A stretch of DNA of 9,309 nucleotides. Source: Planctomycetaceae bacterium. Lineage in GTDB: Bacteria > Planctomycetota > Planctomycetia > Pirellulales > Thermoguttaceae. Shown here piece by piece: positions 7,664 to 9,309 of the stretch. The stretch covers positions 1-9,309 of the forward strand of contig JAITKS010000121.1 in assembly GCA_031278315.1 (NCBI GenBank), written 5' to 3'. The position numbers and the translations under genes are program-made. Below the pieces are notes generated by a model. That model was not told the DNA's origin and ran no database searches. It saw only the letters and a list, made by a program, of their open reading frames with translations. The stretch's first letter is position 1; each line of letters begins with the position of its first letter.

Positions 7664-7767
7664 AATATATCAGTGGAATATATCAAAAATTTCAAATTCA
7701 TTTTTCACAAATCATTTTCAAATTCATAACTCAAAAAATTTGAAAAACAATATTCTACTGATATATT
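7664..7767. repeat. 104-bp inverted-repeat element between convergent genes
   Basis: AATATATCAGTGGAATAT (7664-7681) pairs with ATATTCTACTGATATATT (7750-7767): 18 positions, of which 17 are Watson-Crick and one is G-T. The intervening 68 bases are A/T-rich and include a direct repeat TTCAAATTCAT (7691-7701 and 7717-7727). The right half (7720-7767) resembles 9242-9289, with about 90% identity and small indels. It lies between the 3' ends of pyruvate kinase and the dehydrogenase, so it could also slow or end transcription from both sides. It is best read as a short member of the dispersed repeat family. Confidence 0.65.
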
Positions 7768-7815
7768 TATATTCTCAATATTTCTCTCAAAATTTTAAAT
7801 TATGAAAATAAAAAC

Positions 7816-7836
7816 CGAATTGTGAAATGAAATTCG
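7816..7836 (-). terminator. possible intrinsic terminator of the SDR gene
   Basis: Reading the - strand, CGAATT and AATTCG form a 6-bp stem with a 9-base loop starting 4 bases after the stop codon. GTTTTTATTTT follows directly. Position and U-tract fit an intrinsic terminator, but the stem is short and A/T-rich. Confidence 0.4.
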
Positions 7837-7840
7837 TATA

Positions 7841-8644
7841 TTACGTTGTATGTTTTACGATCCAATCTCCTAGCGTTGGCGAGATTTGCGAAATTGCGAA
7901 TAATAATTTCGCTTTGGCAGGAACGACTAATTCTGGTTTTCTCAATTCACAATACTTTATAATTTTGTCGGCTAATTTTATTGGATCAATTAAATTAACT
8001 TTCACGCCCGCTCCTTGTGTCATTGCAGATTCCGGTACGTTTTTAACTTGATCAAATTGATATATCCGATTCCCCTCACGTTTTATTGGCCCCGGACAAA
8101 CGAGCAAAACATGAACGCCGTCATCACACAGCTCTAAACGCAACTGTTGACTATATGCCGCCACTGCGAATTTAGTTACCGGATAAGCTCCAACATATTT
8201 CGCCGCACTCTTTGACGCCAAAGAACCAATATTTACGATATGTCCGCAACTTTTCAAAATCAACGGCAACGCTCCGATTGTACAACGAATTACTCCCAAC
8301 ACATTCAAATCAAACAACGATTGAAATTGTTCCGGCAGCGTATCTATAACCCGCCCGCGCATTGAATGACCCGCATTATTCACTAAAACATCAAGAGACC
8401 CAAACTCCTCTGTTATCTTTCTAAAAAGTGCGTCAACTTCACTCTGATTGGTAACATCACAACGAAACGGAAATAACTCTGCTCCAGAATAATTATCTCG
8501 AATTTCCGACGCTGCCGATTCTAATCGATCTATATCTCGTGCCGCCATTACAACTCGTGATCCCAACTTTGCAAATTGCGTACTCAATGCCAGTCCTAAT
8601 CCGCTAGAACCGCCTGTTACTAATATAATTTTATTTTTCCACAT
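7841..8644 (-). CDS. short-chain dehydrogenase/reductase (SDR), NADP-type, substrate unknown
   Basis: Classical SDR oxidoreductase, 267 aa from ATG 8644, with a Rossmann fold from the first residues. Seen: glycine-rich TGGSSGLG (10-17); VVMAARD (31-37), where the Arg after strand 2 suggests NADP(H); CDVT (62-65); NNAG (89-92); structural N114; catalytic S141 (NIGSLAS), Y154 and K158 in YPVTK; then VCPGPI (182-187). The C-terminus (about 240-267, hydrophobic LLFAISQISPTLGDWIV) resembles tails that help such enzymes associate with membranes or dimers; this is inference. The substrate cannot be told from sequence. The frame remains open to a GTG at 8677 (278 aa), but those extra residues come from a tandem repeat and the Rossmann strand begins at residue 3 from ATG 8644, so ATG 8644 is preferred. 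It is convergent with pyruvate kinase and probably transcribed alone. Confidence 0.9.
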   Translation of the reverse strand: MWKNKIILVTGGSSGLGLALSTQFAKLGSRVVMAARDIDRLESAASEIRDNYSGAELFPFRCDVTNQSEVDALFRKITEEFGSLDVLVNNAGHSMRGRVIDTLPEQFQSLFDLNVLGVIRCTIGALPLILKSCGHIVNIGSLASKSAAKYVGAYPVTKFAVAAYSQQLRLELCDDGVHVLLVCPGPIKREGNRIYQFDQVKNVPESAMTQGAGVKVNLIDPIKLADKIIKYCELRKPELVVPAKAKLLFAISQISPTLGDWIVKHTT

Positions 8645-8645
8645 A

Positions 8646-8715
8646 TTAAATTTTTCCCGCGTGTTAAATTTTTTCACGTATTAAATTTTTTTCACGTATT
8701 AAATACTGTCATGTA
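8646..8715. repeat. 17-18 bp tandem repeat abutting the SDR start codon
   Basis: Four units in + strand reading: 8646-8663 (variant ending CCCGCGTG), 8664-8680 (TTAAATTTTTTCACGTA), 8681-8698 (same, one extra T) and 8699-8715 (degenerate). On the - strand the unit reads TACGTGAAAAAATTTAA. The start region itself (AATATGTGGAAAAAT) looks like one more unit, so the initiation site appears to have been part of the array. Confidence 0.7.
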
Positions 8716-8736
8716 TTTTGAGTAATATACTACTCT

Positions 8737-8829
8737 AATTTATTTATTGTAACGAAAAACGAAAAATTCTGTAGAGACGCAATTTCTTGTATCTCTACGT
8801 TTCAATTTATTTATTGTAACGAAAAACGA
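8737..8829. repeat. perfect 26-bp direct repeats flanking a hairpin
   Basis: The 26-bp sequence beginning AATTTATTTATTG and ending AACGAAAAACGA occurs at 8737-8762 and again, identically, at 8804-8829. The 41 bp between them carry a hairpin repeat (8771-8798). The arrangement could be a duplication around an insertion or a simple segmental duplication. Confidence 0.85.
8771..8798. repeat. GTAGAGAC hairpin repeat
   Basis: GTAGAGA (8771-8777) pairs with TCTCTAC (8792-8798); the inner GCAA/TTGT extends the stem imperfectly around a TTTC loop. Related sequence occurs at 2011-2040 upstream of the methyltransferase. With no T-run it is more like a mobile or structural repeat than a terminator. Confidence 0.65.
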
Positions 8830-8994
8830 TTTTTCGTATGAGAGGAAATATATCAGCGAAATATTTGTTTGATATAAAATTTGTGTAACAGGTTATCATT
8901 GTTGAGACCAATTGCAGGTTTCTTTATGTATTGATTAAATTGGAATACGATGTTAAATTTGTCTGTTAAATTAAATTTGTCTTGATTACAATCC

Positions 8995-9226
8995 TTGTAA
9001 TATATCAGTGGAATATTTTTTTTATTAACCACAGAGAACACAGAGAAATCAGATTTTGTAATTTTAGATTTTAGATTTTAAATTTAAGTGAATTACTAAA
9101 AAATATTTTAGCCGGCGGGAACGCAGGCGTCCCGCCTGTATCTTTTTTGTACAAAAAACGCCTAAAGATGCGGTCGAGACGACCGCGTTCCCGAAAACAA
9201 TAAATTATTCAACTGATATATTACAA
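8995..9226. mobile_element. putative complete MITE-like element with perfect 15-bp inverted ends
   Basis: TTGTAATATATCAGT (8995-9009) and ACTGATATATTACAA (9212-9226) are exact reverse complements. Inside, in order, are a T-run, TTAACC, two CACAGAGAA units (9030-9047), an A/T stretch and a GC-rich branched palindrome (9111-9193). Its left part recurs at 1909-1994 and its right end at 1-27. It carries no coding capacity, so any movement would need an outside transposase. No clear target-site duplication is visible. The repeat structure is seen; mobility is inference. Confidence 0.6.
9111..9193. repeat. GC-rich branched palindrome (REP-like cargo of the inner element)
   Basis: An island of GC in A/T-rich DNA with layered symmetry. 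The outer stem is CGGGAACGC (9116-9124) with GCGTTCCCG (9185-9193). AGGCGT (9125-9130) pairs with ACGCCT (9158-9163) around TTTTTTGTACAAAAAA (9143-9158), a perfect 16-bp palindrome. GCGGTCG-AGA-CGACCGC (9170-9186) is a strong hairpin. An alternative fold is GGCGGG (9114-9119) with CCCGCC (9131-9136). It could form a cruciform or a multi-branched RNA, like large REP-type elements. Confidence 0.75.
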
Positions 9227-9309
9227 ATAAAGTTAGTTTTAAAATTCATAACCCCAAAAAATTTGAAAAAAATTTTTCACTGATATATTAATTATATTTT
9301 AATTTTGCT

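Larger units (their letters stand above)
8716..8846. other. noncoding region upstream of the SDR gene
   Basis: No gene is supported. It holds the 26-bp direct repeats and hairpin described separately. The promoter of the SDR gene, reading leftwards, should lie here or inside the tandem array, but I cannot assign boxes reliably. Confidence 0.5.
8847..9289. mobile_element. putative outer MITE-like element, interrupted by the inner one
   Basis: AATATATCAGCGAAATATTT (8847-8866) and the reverse complement of 9270-9289 agree at 18 of 20 positions, giving long inverted ends. Removing the inner element (8995-9226) would leave about 211 bp. The right end (9242-9289) matches 7720-7767, so the same end type exists elsewhere. 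The interior has a 12-bp direct repeat TTAAATTTGTCT (8953-8964, 8971-8982). No transposase or other gene is present; the 62-residue - strand frame across 8853-9041 consists of repeat sequence and is not accepted as a gene. Confidence 0.5.

Noticed and set aside
7827..8051. 74-residue + strand frame over the SDR 3' end
   Set aside because: The - strand carries a full SDR with all catalytic residues; this frame is its shadow.
8853..9041. 62-residue - strand frame in the right-hand spacer
   Set aside because: It runs across dispersed repeat ends and the CACAGAGAA units and has no protein features.
8995..9226. A complete insertion sequence
   Set aside because: There is no transposase frame and only about 230 bp, so it can at most be non-autonomous.
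1..9309. tRNA, rRNA or known riboswitch genes
   Set aside because: I saw no cloverleaf-compatible GC-rich segment with TTCGA-type loop or other recognisable RNA gene; the only strongly folded region (9111-9193) does not fit a tRNA.

Overview
The window is visibly AT-rich bacterial DNA with four real genes: three on the + strand and one on the -. The prepilin peptidase has no N-terminal cysteine motif, a 'GFWIRP' segment and a long central spacer, which I associate with Pirellulales-type Planctomycetes. No convincing Shine-Dalgarno sequence precedes any start, and the A/T-rich leaders fit the same guess. The assignment is an inference from protein style; there is no rRNA or marker gene here to prove it.

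Layout. 1-400: noncoding, with two copies of a short repeat. 401-1867 (+): membrane prepilin peptidase, family A24. 1868-2070: repeat-filled spacer. 2071-5724 (+): a large single-chain DNA methyltransferase of the Eco57I / type IIG style, with no separate restriction or specificity gene beside it. 5725-6114: noncoding, with tandem heptamers, a palindrome and hairpins. 6115-7608 (+): pyruvate kinase. 7609-7840: convergent intergenic region holding a 104-bp inverted-repeat element. 7841-8644 (-): short-chain dehydrogenase/reductase. 8645-9309: noncoding and dense in repeats.

The genes do not form an obvious pathway. They look like two housekeeping functions (pyruvate kinase, SDR), a pilin-processing enzyme and an accessory defence-type gene, separated by long spacers.

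The most unusual content is noncoding. A 14-bp sequence, ACTGATATATTACA (reverse TGTAATATATCAGT), or its 11-bp core occurs about eleven times, always between genes except one copy that overlaps a stop codon. Copies pair as inverted ends. 8995-9226 is bounded by perfect 15-bp inverted repeats and carries a CACAGAGAA tandem and a GC-rich branched palindrome. It sits inside a second inverted-repeat pair (8847-9289), which looks like a nested insertion. Further copies or half-copies lie at 1-27, 1909-1994 and 7664-7767. This looks like a family of small non-autonomous (MITE-like) elements that I do not recognise. Other small repeats have crept up to, or into, the start or stop codons of three of the four genes.
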